Below, in pieces: positions 16,217-26,554 of a DNA stretch of 64,000 nucleotides. Where the stretch lies: the NCBI RefSeq assembly GCF_026072635.1, contig NZ_AP023081.1, forward strand, positions 4,522,501 to 4,586,500. Direction: 5' to 3'. This stretch comes from Pseudomonas solani (GTDB lineage: Bacteria > Pseudomonadota > Gammaproteobacteria > Pseudomonadales > Pseudomonadaceae). Position 1 is the first letter of the stretch; each line of letters begins with the position of its first letter. The position numbers were made by a program, and so were the translations under genes. The notes beneath the pieces are model-generated. The model worked only from the letters and a program-made list of their open reading frames with translations. It did not search any database and was not told where the DNA came from.

Positions 16217-16238
16217 GCCCCTCCGCACGGGGAGGGGC
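16217..16238 (-). terminator. Intercistronic hairpin between msuD and msuC
   Basis: GCCCCTCC and GGAGGGGC form an 8-bp GC stem with a 6-nt loop between the two genes. No T-run follows, so it is more likely an attenuating or stabilising hairpin than a full terminator. Confidence 0.4.
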
Positions 16239-16245
16239 GGGCGGT

Positions 16246-17394
16246 TCAGTGGGCGGCGACCTGGGTCGGCAGCACGTCGTTGGCGATCATTTCGCCGAAG
16301 GGCCCGGTGAGGTTGGTGACGCCGCGGCCGGCGAGGCTGGCGTAGGGCTCGGGCAGCAGCGGGAACACCAGCTCGGCGAAGCGGTAGGCCTCTTCCAGGT
16401 GCGGGTAGCCGGAGAAGATGAAGCTCTCGATGCCCAGGTCCGCGTACTCCTTGATGCGCTCGGCCACCTGCTGCGGGTCACCCACCAGCGCGGTGCCGGC
16501 ACCGCCGCGTACCAGGCCGACGCCGGCCCAGAGGTTGGGGGCGATCTCCAGGTTGTCACGGCGGCCGTTGTGCAGCGCGGCCATGCGCCGCTGGCCTTCG
16601 GAGTCGAAGCGCGAGAAGGATTTCTGCGCGGCCTCGATGGTCTCGTCGCTGATGTGCTCGATCAGCTTGCTGGCGGCTTGCCAGGCCTCGTCGGCGGTCT
16701 CGCGGACGATCACGTGCAGGCGGATGCCGAACTTCACCGTGCGGCCGTTGCGGGCGGCGCGCTCGCGCACGTCGGCGATCTTCTCGGCCACGGCGGCCGG
16801 CGGTTCGCCCCAGGTCAGGTAGACGTCCACCTGCTCGCCGGCGAGGTCGTGGGCGGCGTCGGAGGAACCGCCGAAGTACAGTGGCGGGTAGGGCTTCTGG
16901 ATCGGCGGGTAGAGCGCCTTGGCGTTCTGCACCTGCAGGTGCTTGCCCTCGAAGTCCACCGACTCGCCCTGCAGCACGCGACGCCAGATGCGCAGGAATT
17001 CGTCGGTCACTTCATAGCGCTCGGCGTGGCTGAGGTGGATGCCGTCGCCACGGTTTTCGTCCGGGTCGCCGCCGGTCACCACGTTGATCAGCAGGCGGCC
17101 GCCGGAGAGGCGGTCGAGGGTGGCGGCCATGCGCGCGGAGACGGTGGGCGAGATGATCCCGGGGCGGATCGCCACCAGGTAGCGCAGGCGCTCGGTCAGC
17201 GGCGCCAGGGCCGAGGCGACCACCCAGGAGTCCTCGCAGGAGCGGCCGGTGGGGATCAGCACGCCGTAGTAGCCGAGGCTGTCGGCGGCCTGGGCCACCT
17301 GCTTGAGGTAGGGCAGCGACACCGGGCGTGCGCCCTGGCTGGTGCCGAGGAAGTGGCCGTCGCCGTGGGTGGGGAGGAACCAGAACACGTTCAT
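16246..17394 (-). CDS. msuD: MsuD, FMNH2-dependent alkanesulfonate/methanesulfonate monooxygenase
   Basis: This is a 382-residue LLM flavin monooxygenase of the SsuD/MsuD group. It cleaves the C-S bond of methanesulfonate or short alkanesulfonates to give aldehyde and sulfite. Family signatures are NVFWFLPTHGDGHFLGT at the N terminus, LSGGRLLINVVTGGDPDENRGDG, and YFGGSSDAAHDLAGEQVDVYLTWGEP. Length matches SsuD (about 381). It lies 11 bp after msuE, which supplies reduced FMN. Confidence 0.93.
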   Translation of the reverse strand: MNVFWFLPTHGDGHFLGTSQGARPVSLPYLKQVAQAADSLGYYGVLIPTGRSCEDSWVVASALAPLTERLRYLVAIRPGIISPTVSARMAATLDRLSGGRLLINVVTGGDPDENRGDGIHLSHAERYEVTDEFLRIWRRVLQGESVDFEGKHLQVQNAKALYPPIQKPYPPLYFGGSSDAAHDLAGEQVDVYLTWGEPPAAVAEKIADVRERAARNGRTVKFGIRLHVIVRETADEAWQAASKLIEHISDETIEAAQKSFSRFDSEGQRRMAALHNGRRDNLEIAPNLWAGVGLVRGGAGTALVGDPQQVAERIKEYADLGIESFIFSGYPHLEEAYRFAELVFPLLPEPYASLAGRGVTNLTGPFGEMIANDVLPTQVAAH

Positions 17395-17405
17395 GGGGCT
17401 GTCCT

Positions 17406-17969
17406 TCAGGCGATCTTCTTGAGGGCGTCGGCGCGGCTGCCGAAGAGGCTGGCGGCACGGTCGGCGGCCAGGGAGATACGGGCTTTCAGCGGCTCGCTGG
17501 TGACCTGGTAATCGACGAAGTCGGCCTCGGAGGCGTAGACGCCGATGGGCAGGGTGAGGGCCTGGAAGAAGCTGAACAGCGGGCGCAGCTGGTGGTCGAT
17601 GACCAGCGCGTGGCGCTCGCTGCCACCGGTGGCGGCGAGCAGCACCGGGGTGTCGATCAGGGCGTTCATGTCGATCAGGTCGAACAGGTGCTTGAACTGG
17701 CCCGGGTAGGAGCCGCGGTAGACAGGCGCCGCCACCACCAGCAGGTCGGCGCTCTCGATGGCGCGCAGCTCGTGCTCGACGGTTTCCGGCAGCTCCTTGC
17801 GCGACAGCGCACCGCCCACGGGGCGGGCGATATCGCCGAGTTCGATGATGCGCACGTTGACCGGCAGGTGCTTGCCCAGCTCGGCCACCAGGGCCTGGGT
17901 CAGCACCAGGGTGCGCGAGGGGCGGAAGGTGCCGCCGGAGACGGCGACCACGTTGATGGCGTTGCTCAT
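17406..17969 (-). CDS. msuE: MsuE, NAD(P)H-dependent FMN reductase
   Basis: This is a 187-residue flavodoxin-fold reductase that feeds FMNH2 to MsuD and MsuC. The flavin-binding loop is VAVSGGTFRPSRT (residues 8-20), with VVAAPVYRGSYPGQFKHLFDL and LLAATGGSERHAL following, as in SsuE/MsuE. It is the first gene of the msuE-msuD-msuC-sfnR unit, preceded by a sigma-54 promoter and two enhancer candidates. Confidence 0.92.
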   Translation of the reverse strand: MSNAINVVAVSGGTFRPSRTLVLTQALVAELGKHLPVNVRIIELGDIARPVGGALSRKELPETVEHELRAIESADLLVVAAPVYRGSYPGQFKHLFDLIDMNALIDTPVLLAATGGSERHALVIDHQLRPLFSFFQALTLPIGVYASEADFVDYQVTSEPLKARISLAADRAASLFGSRADALKKIA

Positions 17970-18011
17970 GGGGTTGTCCCTTGTGATGTTGCGCTATGTA
18001 CAGAGGGACAG

Positions 18012-18027
18012 AGCAAGGGCCGTACCA
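18012..18027 (-). promoter_or_regulatory. Sigma-54 promoter of msuE
   Basis: On the minus strand TGGTACGGCCCTTGCT matches the -24/-12 consensus (GG-N10-GC, TTGCT) with one change. The predicted start is near 18001, about 32 bp before the msuE ATG. Confidence 0.8.
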
Positions 18028-18080
18028 AGAGCCGAAGTGTGCGGAAACAGGGCAGTTGGGCGGGTTGGCGGCAGGAAAAC

Positions 18081-18129
18081 CTGCCAGGTGGGCAACACTT
18101 CTGCTGATCGGGTGTTGATGGGGAAACAC
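18081..18129. promoter_or_regulatory. Enhancer-site pair for msuE
   Basis: CTGCCA-N6-CAACAC (18081-18098) and GTGTTG-N6-AAACAC (18112-18129) start 31 bp apart, about 80-130 bp upstream of the predicted start. They are the best placed sites for SfnR-type activators. Confidence 0.55.
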
Positions 18130-18405
18130 TTTGCAGGGTTGCGGGCATCGCGAATGAATGGCGGCGTAGGTCGGGTGAAAACCGACGCCCTTGCACGTGG
18201 CCATCGCGAATGAACTCGCTCCTACAGGGATGGAGCAGGGGGGCTGCGGGGTTGGGGGCTGCTGGGTGGAGGTCGCTTTTTACCTCCACCGTGCGGCGTT
18301 CGGGGCGGCGTCGGCAGCATGGGTTTCGCTGCGCTCTACGCCATCCTACGGGTGCTCCTTGCGGGGTGGTTGGTTGGGGGGGCGAATGAGTTCGCCTCTA
18401 CAGGA

Positions 18406-18425
18406 AGGGCCCCGCGTGGGGCCCT
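18406..18425 (-). terminator. Hairpin terminator of the TonB receptor gene
   Basis: AGGGCCCC-GCGT-GGGGCCCT is a perfect stem 10 bp beyond the receptor stop. It is strong but has no long T-run. Confidence 0.55.
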
Positions 18426-18434
18426 GGCGTTGGG

Positions 18435-20903
<2,469 letters not shown>

Positions 20904-21000
20904 CTGGTTTACCCCTGTTCAGGAAGGACGTATTGGCGTTTCTCGTTTCCCGGGCGCTTATGGGTTTTCCCTTCCTGCGCCTCTTTCTCCGTTCCTCCCG

Positions 21001-21016
21001 AGCAACGGTTGTGCCA
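21001..21016 (-). promoter_or_regulatory. Sigma-54 promoter of the TonB receptor at 18435-20903
   Basis: On the minus strand TGGCACAACCGTTGCT fits the -24/-12 consensus almost perfectly. The predicted start is near 20989, 86 bp before the ATG. Confidence 0.82.
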
Positions 21017-21107
21017 GGGGTTGCGTGGTTTTTCGTTTATTTAAAATCCAGTTAAATCAATGGGTTATGAGTTGCTTTGGGGCGGGGTTGCGGCCCTTGC
21101 ATGGGGG

Positions 21108-21125
21108 CTGCTGGAGGCGCAGCAG
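21108..21125. promoter_or_regulatory. Enhancer candidate for the TonB receptor at 18435-20903
   Basis: CTGCTG-GAGGCG-CAGCAG is a perfect inverted repeat with the 6-bp spacer common to the sulfur promoters here. It is centred about 128 bp upstream of the predicted start. Confidence 0.6.
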
Positions 21126-21768
21126 CGGACCCGCAACGGGGCAGCAATGGGCGGTATGGGTAGGGCGGGTGAAACCCGCGTGAGGTGCGTGCGTGGGCGT
21201 CGGGTTTCACCCGACCTACGGGAATGGATTGGCTCTCTCTGCGTTAAGTGTTGCTAGAGGATTTGAGCCCAGCTGATTGCCGAGCTCTGGTGATATTTCT
21301 GGTTTCGCCCACCCGGGCGAGTCCCTTTTCCAATCGCTGGAACGCCAGCCCGGTGAAAAGGAACCAAAAAACTTGCCCCATCATCCGGCCCGACTGCGTC
21401 GGGTTCCCTCACTCCATCGTTGCTCTGGGGGCCGGCGCGATGGGCCATCCATGGCCTTGCGCGCCTCTCGCGGCATCCATGCCGCTCGTCCCCCGGCGCA
21501 ACGACTGCGTTCGGCCTCCTGGAGGGGCGTTGGCGGCTGCTCCAACTTTCTTCGCTCGAACCCTCACATTGATGCGCGCAGTAACCCAGCGCACGTTCGT
21601 AGGATGGGTCGGGCGGCGTTCCGCGAGCGAAGCGAAACCCATGCGGCGGAGGTGGCACAAACCCTTAGGTGCTCGGAAATAGCCGTGCTTGAGCGCTTGC
21701 ATTAAAACCACAACAGCTAACGCAGACAGAACCAAGAGATTCGCTCCCCAGGGGTATTGGAATGAAAA

Positions 21769-21798
21769 CGCGGGAGGCCGATCGCTCGGGCTCCCGCG
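21769..21798 (-). terminator. Terminator of the TonB receptor gene at 21817
   Basis: A 13-bp imperfect stem (CGCGGGAG.../...CTCCCGCG) lies 19 bp beyond the stop and is followed on the minus strand by TTTT. Confidence 0.75.
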
Positions 21799-21816
21799 TG
21801 GGTGTGGCGGTGGGGA

Positions 21817-24075
21817 TCAGAAGCGGGTGGTGAGGCTGACGCCGACGGTGCGCGGGTCGCCGTAGGTGATCACGTACTGGCCGCTGCCGACGGCGCCGTT
21901 GGGGCGGCCGTGGACCTGGTAGCGGCGGTCGGTGAGGTTGTTGACGAAGCCGGTGACGCTGATCTTCTCGTCATGGTTGAACCAGGTCAGGCGGGCGTTG
22001 GCCAGGGTGTAGTGGGGCTGGCTGAGGGTGCTGTCGACGCTGCTCTGGCGGTCGGCCAGGAAGTATTCCTTGCCGCGGTAGCTGACGTCGCCACCGGCCA
22101 CCAGCTTGCCGCCGATTTCCAGCGGGATGGTGTAGTCGGCGCCCAGGGAGACCACCTGTTCCGGCGAGCGCACGAAGCGGTTGCCGCTGTAGTCGGCGGT
22201 GACCACGCCGGTTTGCGGGTTGACGTTCTTGAAGTCGGTGTACTCGGTGTCCAGGTGGGAGAGGGCGGCACGCAGGTGCAGGAACTCGGTGGGCTGGGCC
22301 TCGATTTCCAGTTCCGCGCCCTTGACCTCACCGGCGGCGCCGTTGGTCAGGGCGGTGGTGAGCACGCCGTTGCTGACGGTGAGCAGGTTCACCTGGATGT
22401 CGGAGTAGTCGTAGTAGAAGACGTTGGCGTTGGCGGTGAGGCGGCCGTCCAGCCACTCCGACTTCAGCCCCAGCTCGTAGGAGTCCAGTTCTTCCGGGTC
22501 CACGGTGGTGAGGCCGGAGAGCCCCTGGGACAGGCCGGTGTTGAAGCCGCCGGAGCGGAAGCCGTGGGCGTAGCGGAAGAACACCCGCAGGTTGTCGTTG
22601 ATGCGGTATTCCGGGGTCAGGTCGTAGGTCCAGGCGTCCCAGGTCTTGTCCTTCTCGCTGGTGCCGTTGTTGTCGGCGCCGGCGATGGGCGCGCCGCTGG
22701 CCAGGAGCTGGGTCAGGGCCAGGTCGATGTCCTTCTTCTCCTTGGTCCAGCGCAGGCCGCCGGTCACGCTGAATTTTTCGGTGAAGTCATAGGTGAGGTT
22801 GCCGAACAGGGCGATGCTGTCGGTCTTGTGGGTGTAGGCCAGGTCGCGGGAGACGGTGCCGGTCTGGTTGCTGCCGGTGCCGTTGGGCAGCGTGCCGGGG
22901 CGCACGTAGCGCAGGGCGTCGCTGTCGAGTTTCTCGTGGAAGTAGTGGCTGCCGGCGAGCCAGCGCAGGGCGTCTTCCTGGGGGGAGGCGATGCGGAATT
23001 CCTGGCTGTACTGGTTGTACTCGTTGTCGACGTCGCTGACGCCGTTGACCTCGTAGGGCGTGTAGTCGGCGTCGCTGACACTCTGGTTGCGGATGTAGTC
23101 ATAGGCGGTGATGGACGTGAGAGTGTAGCCGCCCAGGTCCCAGTTGAAGGTCAGCGAGGTGCCGTCGTGGTCGAGCTTGGCGTCCTCGTCGACGTTGAGC
23201 TGGATCTTGCTGCCATGGGGGCGCACGTAGCCGACGTTGTAGTAGCGGCCCACCGGCAGCGAGCCGTTGCTGCCGTCGCCCTTGTGCTCGCGGCTGTGGA
23301 TCTTCCACAGGGCTTCCAGGTCCGGGGTCAGCTGGGCGAGGAACTGCAGGCGCACGGCCTTCTTGTTGACGTCACCGTAGGTGTGGTCGTTGCTGAGGTT
23401 CTGGGTGAAGCCGTCGCGCTCCTCGGAGTAGACCGCCACGCGTGCTGCCAGGCGCTCGTCCACCAGGGCGCCACCGATGGCGCCGTTGAGGATGCGTTCG
23501 TTCTTGCTGCCGAAACCGAGGGTGCCGTAGCCGTCGGTGTCGAAATCGGGCTTCTTCGAGATGATGTTCACCGCACCGGCGGTGGTGTTCTTGCCGTACA
23601 GGGTGCCCTGGGGGCCACGGAGGATTTCGATGCGCTCCAGGTCGTAGAGCGGGCCGCCGCCGGCGATGGGCGCGTTGAGGTAGACGTCGTCGGCGTAGAT
23701 GCCCACCGGGAATACGGTGGCGGCGCCGGTGTCGCCGGTGCCCAGGCCACGGATGTACCAGCGTGGGCGGCCGTCGCCGTCGGGGTTTTTGGCCGCCGCG
23801 TTGGGCACGAAGGTGGTGATGTCGCCGATGGCGCGCACGCCGTCGGTGGTGATGTGGGTGCCATTGATGGCGGAGACGGTGGTGGGCGTCTCCTGCAGGG
23901 TTTCTTCACGGTGCTGGGCGGTGACGGTGACCGTCTTCAGCGCGGTGGTCGGCTGGGCCTTGGCGGCTGCTTCGGCCTTCTTCGCATCGGTCTGTTCGGC
24001 GGCCACCAGCGAGCCGCTGGCGGCCAGCAACACGGCCAGCCAGATGCCTCGGGTAATCGGATTGGGTGTGTGCAT
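21817..24075 (-). CDS. TonB-dependent receptor, sigma-54 controlled
   Basis: This is a 752-residue outer-membrane receptor. The signal peptide ends GSLVAA|EQTD. A TonB-box-like LKTVTVTAQHREE (about residues 46-58) precedes the plug (WYIRGLGTGDTGA, YDLERIEILRGPQGTLYGKNTTAGAVNI), and the barrel ends GVSLTTRF. The plug resembles receptors for hydrophobic or organic substrates. It lies just downstream of the desulfinase operon and has its own sigma-54 promoter, so organosulfur import is the likely job. Confidence 0.9.
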   Translation of the reverse strand: MHTPNPITRGIWLAVLLAASGSLVAAEQTDAKKAEAAAKAQPTTALKTVTVTAQHREETLQETPTTVSAINGTHITTDGVRAIGDITTFVPNAAAKNPDGDGRPRWYIRGLGTGDTGAATVFPVGIYADDVYLNAPIAGGGPLYDLERIEILRGPQGTLYGKNTTAGAVNIISKKPDFDTDGYGTLGFGSKNERILNGAIGGALVDERLAARVAVYSEERDGFTQNLSNDHTYGDVNKKAVRLQFLAQLTPDLEALWKIHSREHKGDGSNGSLPVGRYYNVGYVRPHGSKIQLNVDEDAKLDHDGTSLTFNWDLGGYTLTSITAYDYIRNQSVSDADYTPYEVNGVSDVDNEYNQYSQEFRIASPQEDALRWLAGSHYFHEKLDSDALRYVRPGTLPNGTGSNQTGTVSRDLAYTHKTDSIALFGNLTYDFTEKFSVTGGLRWTKEKKDIDLALTQLLASGAPIAGADNNGTSEKDKTWDAWTYDLTPEYRINDNLRVFFRYAHGFRSGGFNTGLSQGLSGLTTVDPEELDSYELGLKSEWLDGRLTANANVFYYDYSDIQVNLLTVSNGVLTTALTNGAAGEVKGAELEIEAQPTEFLHLRAALSHLDTEYTDFKNVNPQTGVVTADYSGNRFVRSPEQVVSLGADYTIPLEIGGKLVAGGDVSYRGKEYFLADRQSSVDSTLSQPHYTLANARLTWFNHDEKISVTGFVNNLTDRRYQVHGRPNGAVGSGQYVITYGDPRTVGVSLTTRF

Positions 24076-24157
24076 GTTCTCTCCCCTTTTATATGTAAGG
24101 CACGGGTCGCCAAGTGGGCGGTCGCAAGGCGTGCCATGAATAAGCCAAGAGGGTGAG

Positions 24158-24173
24158 AGCAGGAGTCGTGCCA
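24158..24173 (-). promoter_or_regulatory. Sigma-54 promoter of the TonB receptor at 21817-24075
   Basis: On the minus strand TGGCACGACTCCTGCT has GG-N10-GC. The predicted start is near 24146, about 70 bp before the ATG. Confidence 0.75.
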
Positions 24174-24353
24174 GTCTTTTGTTGGGCGGAACGGTTATTT
24201 CGTTAAATTCGCAAGTTACTGTTTTTAAAGGATTTTAATGTTTGTTTTGGCGCGGATTTGTAACAACTAAGGGCGTGTGGGAGTTGGCCGAATCGAGGGT
24301 CGGGAGAGGGGCTGGAAAGTGTGCGTTGTCGGCAGCAGGAAGTTGCTGGGAAG

Positions 24354-24400
24354 TTGCTGCTGGGGAAGCAGTCGCCCGGGCATTGCTGCCCGGGCAGCAG
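24354..24400. promoter_or_regulatory. Enhancer-site pair upstream of the TonB receptor at 21817-24075
   Basis: TTGCTG-N6-AAGCAG (24354-24371) and TTGCTG-CCCGGG-CAGCAG (24383-24400) start 29 bp apart. The second is a near-perfect palindrome that ends just beyond the stop of the desulfinase-like gene. Confidence 0.55.
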
Positions 24401-24402
24401 CC

Positions 24403-25461
24403 TTATACGGCGACTCGCGAGGTGGAGCCGATGACCTTCTCCAGCACGCTGAAATCGATCCAGTCGCGCACGTCGAAACGGCGCGGGATGAAGTCCCAGC
24501 GGTGGAGGAAATCGGTGAAGTCCTGCAGCGCGGCGATCGAGCGTTCGTCGAGGGTGGTGCGCAGGCGCCGGTGGGCATCCTCGCCGTAGGCGGCGGCGAC
24601 CCAGTACTCGCTGGTGTTGAGTTCGCGGGCGAGGAAGCGCCGGGTCTCGTCCGGGTTGGCCCAGGCCCATTGCTCGGTGCGCAGCACGGTGTCGACGATG
24701 CGCACCGAGGCATCGAAGTGCTCGTGCAGCAGGTGGGTGTCGACGGTCAGGGTACGCGGCGTGCCGTTGTTGGAGCGGATCAGCGGGTCGGGGTGCGAGC
24801 CGGTGTCCACCACCACCTGCAGGCCGAACTCGTTGGCCAGGTGGGCGGCGTGGGCGCCCTTGAGGAAGATGGCGTCGATGTCGCCGCGCAGCAGGCCGAT
24901 CAGCTCGTTGTTGCGGCGTTTGACGCGGTCCACCCCGAGGCTGACTTCGGCGCCATGCAGGTGGTGCTTCTGCTCGTCGCTGTAGGTGCCGCCGTAGGGA
25001 TAGTCCACCAGCTCGACGTCCTGCACGGAGAGGCCTTCCAGGCGCAGGGCGTTCTCCAGGCCGCGCAGGGCTTGGGCGCGGGTGAAGTCGATCTGCACGT
25101 TGGCCCACTTGGGCAGGCCGAAGCGGCGGTTCTTCAGGTCGCGGATGCTGTTCACCCCGGATTCCGGCGTGGTCAGGATCAGCTGCACCTCGTCGCTCCA
25201 GGACAGCCCGACGACGCGGGTCTGCACGCCGCTGGCGTAGGCCCAGATGGCCGGGATGTTGCCGCCGTGGCGTACCGAGTTGGGCAGGTGGTGGTCGTAA
25301 TGGGCTTCGCGCACCTCGCGCTCGCTGGATTCGCGCAGCGACTGGATGCTGGTGCCGAAGGGGCGGAAGGCCTCGGCCAGGCGGCCGGACTGCACCGCGA
25401 TGCCGAGCCCGGTGGGAACCGGGCTGTGGGTGTACCAGAGGGTGTCGAGTGGCTTGCTCAT
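24403..25461 (-). CDS. DszB-like desulfinase paralogue with the nucleophile Cys replaced by Ser
   Basis: This is a 352-residue protein with a periplasmic-binding-protein fold but no signal peptide, so it is cytoplasmic. It resembles the sulfinate desulfinase DszB, whose catalytic residues are Cys27, His60 and Arg70. Here WYTHSPVPTG carries Ser13 where Cys is expected, while His54 and Arg64 (HYDHHLPNSVRHGG) keep the exact 10-residue spacing. It sits 35 bp after a close paralogue that keeps the Cys. It may be inactive, altered in activity or a binding subunit. It may also be catalogued as an SsuA-like binding protein, but the missing signal peptide argues against import. Confidence 0.75.
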   Translation of the reverse strand: MSKPLDTLWYTHSPVPTGLGIAVQSGRLAEAFRPFGTSIQSLRESSEREVREAHYDHHLPNSVRHGGNIPAIWAYASGVQTRVVGLSWSDEVQLILTTPESGVNSIRDLKNRRFGLPKWANVQIDFTRAQALRGLENALRLEGLSVQDVELVDYPYGGTYSDEQKHHLHGAEVSLGVDRVKRRNNELIGLLRGDIDAIFLKGAHAAHLANEFGLQVVVDTGSHPDPLIRSNNGTPRTLTVDTHLLHEHFDASVRIVDTVLRTEQWAWANPDETRRFLARELNTSEYWVAAAYGEDAHRRLRTTLDERSIAALQDFTDFLHRWDFIPRRFDVRDWIDFSVLEKVIGSTSRVAV

Positions 25462-25496
25462 AAGTGGCTCGGTTGAGGTCAGTAGAGCCCGGCCGA

Positions 25497-26543
25497 TCAG
25501 CCTGCCAGCGCAGTGGCTGCGCGCAGGGAATCCAGCGGTCGGGTATCGATCCAGTCACGCACGTCGAACAGCTGCGGGATGAAGCCCCAGCGGTGCAGGA
25601 AGGCGGTGAAGTCCTGCAGCGCGGCGATGGCCTGTTCGTCCAGCTCGGTGCGCAGGCGGCGGTGGGCGTCCTCGCCATAGGCCACGGTCACCCAGTACTC
25701 GCTGCTGTTGGTTTCGCGGGCGAGGTAGCGGCGGGTGTCGTCGGGGTGGGCGTGGGCCCATTCCTCGGCGCGCAGCACCGCGTCGAGGATGCCGGCGGCG
25801 GCTTGCGGGTGCTGCTCCAGCAGGTGGGCGTCGACGGTCAGGGTGCGCGGCGTGCCGTTGTTCGAGCGCACCAGCGGCTCGGGGTGCGAACCGGTGTCGA
25901 TCACCGTGCGCAGGCCGAAGTCATGGGCCAGCTGGGCGGCACTGGCGCCCTTGAGGAAGATGGCGTCCACCTCGCCGCGCAGCAGGCCGACCAGCTCGGC
26001 GTTGCGCCCTTCGGCACGCCGCGAAGTCACCGGGGTGCCGGCCACTGCCTGCACCGGCTCGTCACTGAAGGTGCCGCCGTAGCGGTAGTCGACGCGCTCC
26101 ACGTCGGCCACTTCCAGGCCCTCCAGGCGCAGGGCGTTTTCCAGGCCGCGCAGGGCCTGGGCGCGGGTGAAGTCGATCTGCGCGCCGTGCCAGTCGGGCA
26201 GGCCGAAGCGGCGGCCCTTGAGGTCCTTGACGCTTTTGATGCCGCTGTCCGGGCGGGTGAGGATCAGCTGCACCTCGTCCGCCCAGGACAGACCGATGAC
26301 GCGGGTGTCGCGGCCCTGGGAGCGCGCCCAGATGGCCGGGATGTTGCCGCCGTGGCGTACCGAGTTCTGCAGGCTGTGGTCGAAGTGCGACTCGCGCACC
26401 GCCTGCTCGGTGGATTCGCGCAGGGACTGGATGCGCGTGCCCTGGCTGGCCAGGGTCTGCTCCAGCCAGCCTTTCTGCACGGCGATGCCGAGCCCGGTGG
26501 GGACCGGGCAGCGGGTGTACCAGAGGGTTTCGAGTTGGCTCAT
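25497..26543 (-). CDS. DszB-like sulfinate desulfinase
   Basis: This is a 348-residue cytoplasmic protein with no signal peptide. WYTRCPVPTGLGIA places Cys12 at the DszB nucleophile position. His53 and Arg63 in HFDHSLQNSVRHGG match the His60-Arg70 pair of DszB in spacing. DszB hydrolyses 2'-hydroxybiphenyl-2-sulfinate to 2-hydroxybiphenyl and sulfite, so a sulfinate C-S hydrolase role is inferred. GAGGAGA precedes the ATG, and the gene follows the monooxygenase by 11 bp. Two genes in a row of this family suggest divergence after duplication. Confidence 0.8.
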   Translation of the reverse strand: MSQLETLWYTRCPVPTGLGIAVQKGWLEQTLASQGTRIQSLRESTEQAVRESHFDHSLQNSVRHGGNIPAIWARSQGRDTRVIGLSWADEVQLILTRPDSGIKSVKDLKGRRFGLPDWHGAQIDFTRAQALRGLENALRLEGLEVADVERVDYRYGGTFSDEPVQAVAGTPVTSRRAEGRNAELVGLLRGEVDAIFLKGASAAQLAHDFGLRTVIDTGSHPEPLVRSNNGTPRTLTVDAHLLEQHPQAAAGILDAVLRAEEWAHAHPDDTRRYLARETNSSEYWVTVAYGEDAHRRLRTELDEQAIAALQDFTAFLHRWGFIPQLFDVRDWIDTRPLDSLRAATALAG

Positions 26544-26554
26544 GGTCGGTCTCC

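Larger units (their letters stand above)
17970..18434. other. Gene-free gap between msuE and a TonB receptor
   Basis: This gap holds the msuE promoter and enhancers at its left. Further right are copies of the CGCGAATGAATTCGCTCC repeat (18141, 18204), the AACGCC-type repeat near 18300 and the receptor's terminator. No gene is evident. Confidence 0.65.
20904..21816. other. Large gene-free gap between two TonB receptors
   Basis: The left 220 bp hold the promoter and enhancer of the upstream receptor. Then come the CGGGTGAAACCCGCGTGAGG...CGGGTTTCACCCGACC-type hairpin (about 21160-21220), a longer low-information stretch and an AGGATGGGTCGGGCGGCGTT repeat at about 21600. The terminator of the next receptor follows. 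Open frames here lack ribosome-binding sites and similarity I can recognise, so I treat it as non-coding. Confidence 0.6.
24076..24402. other. Gene-free promoter region of the TonB receptor at 21817-24075
   Basis: This 327-bp gap carries the sigma-54 promoter and two enhancer candidates, plus an unusually AT-rich patch around 24180-24250. No gene is evident. Confidence 0.65.

Noticed and set aside
21286..21700. Short open frames in the gap between two TonB receptors
   Set aside because: No start signals, odd composition and repeat content.
21802..24156. A 784-codon open frame antisense to a TonB receptor
   Set aside because: Same reason: the minus strand has signal peptide, plug and barrel, and the antisense product has no recognisable domain.
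24383..24400. Palindrome as terminator of the desulfinase-like gene
   Set aside because: No T-run on the minus strand, and its sequence fits the enhancer motif with a 6-bp spacer. A dual role cannot be excluded.
24403..26543. Reading the DszB-like proteins as SsuA-type periplasmic binding proteins
   Set aside because: None has a signal peptide, and the Cys-Pro-Val-Pro and His-10-Arg patterns match desulfinase. The folds are related, so the issue should be settled by structure.
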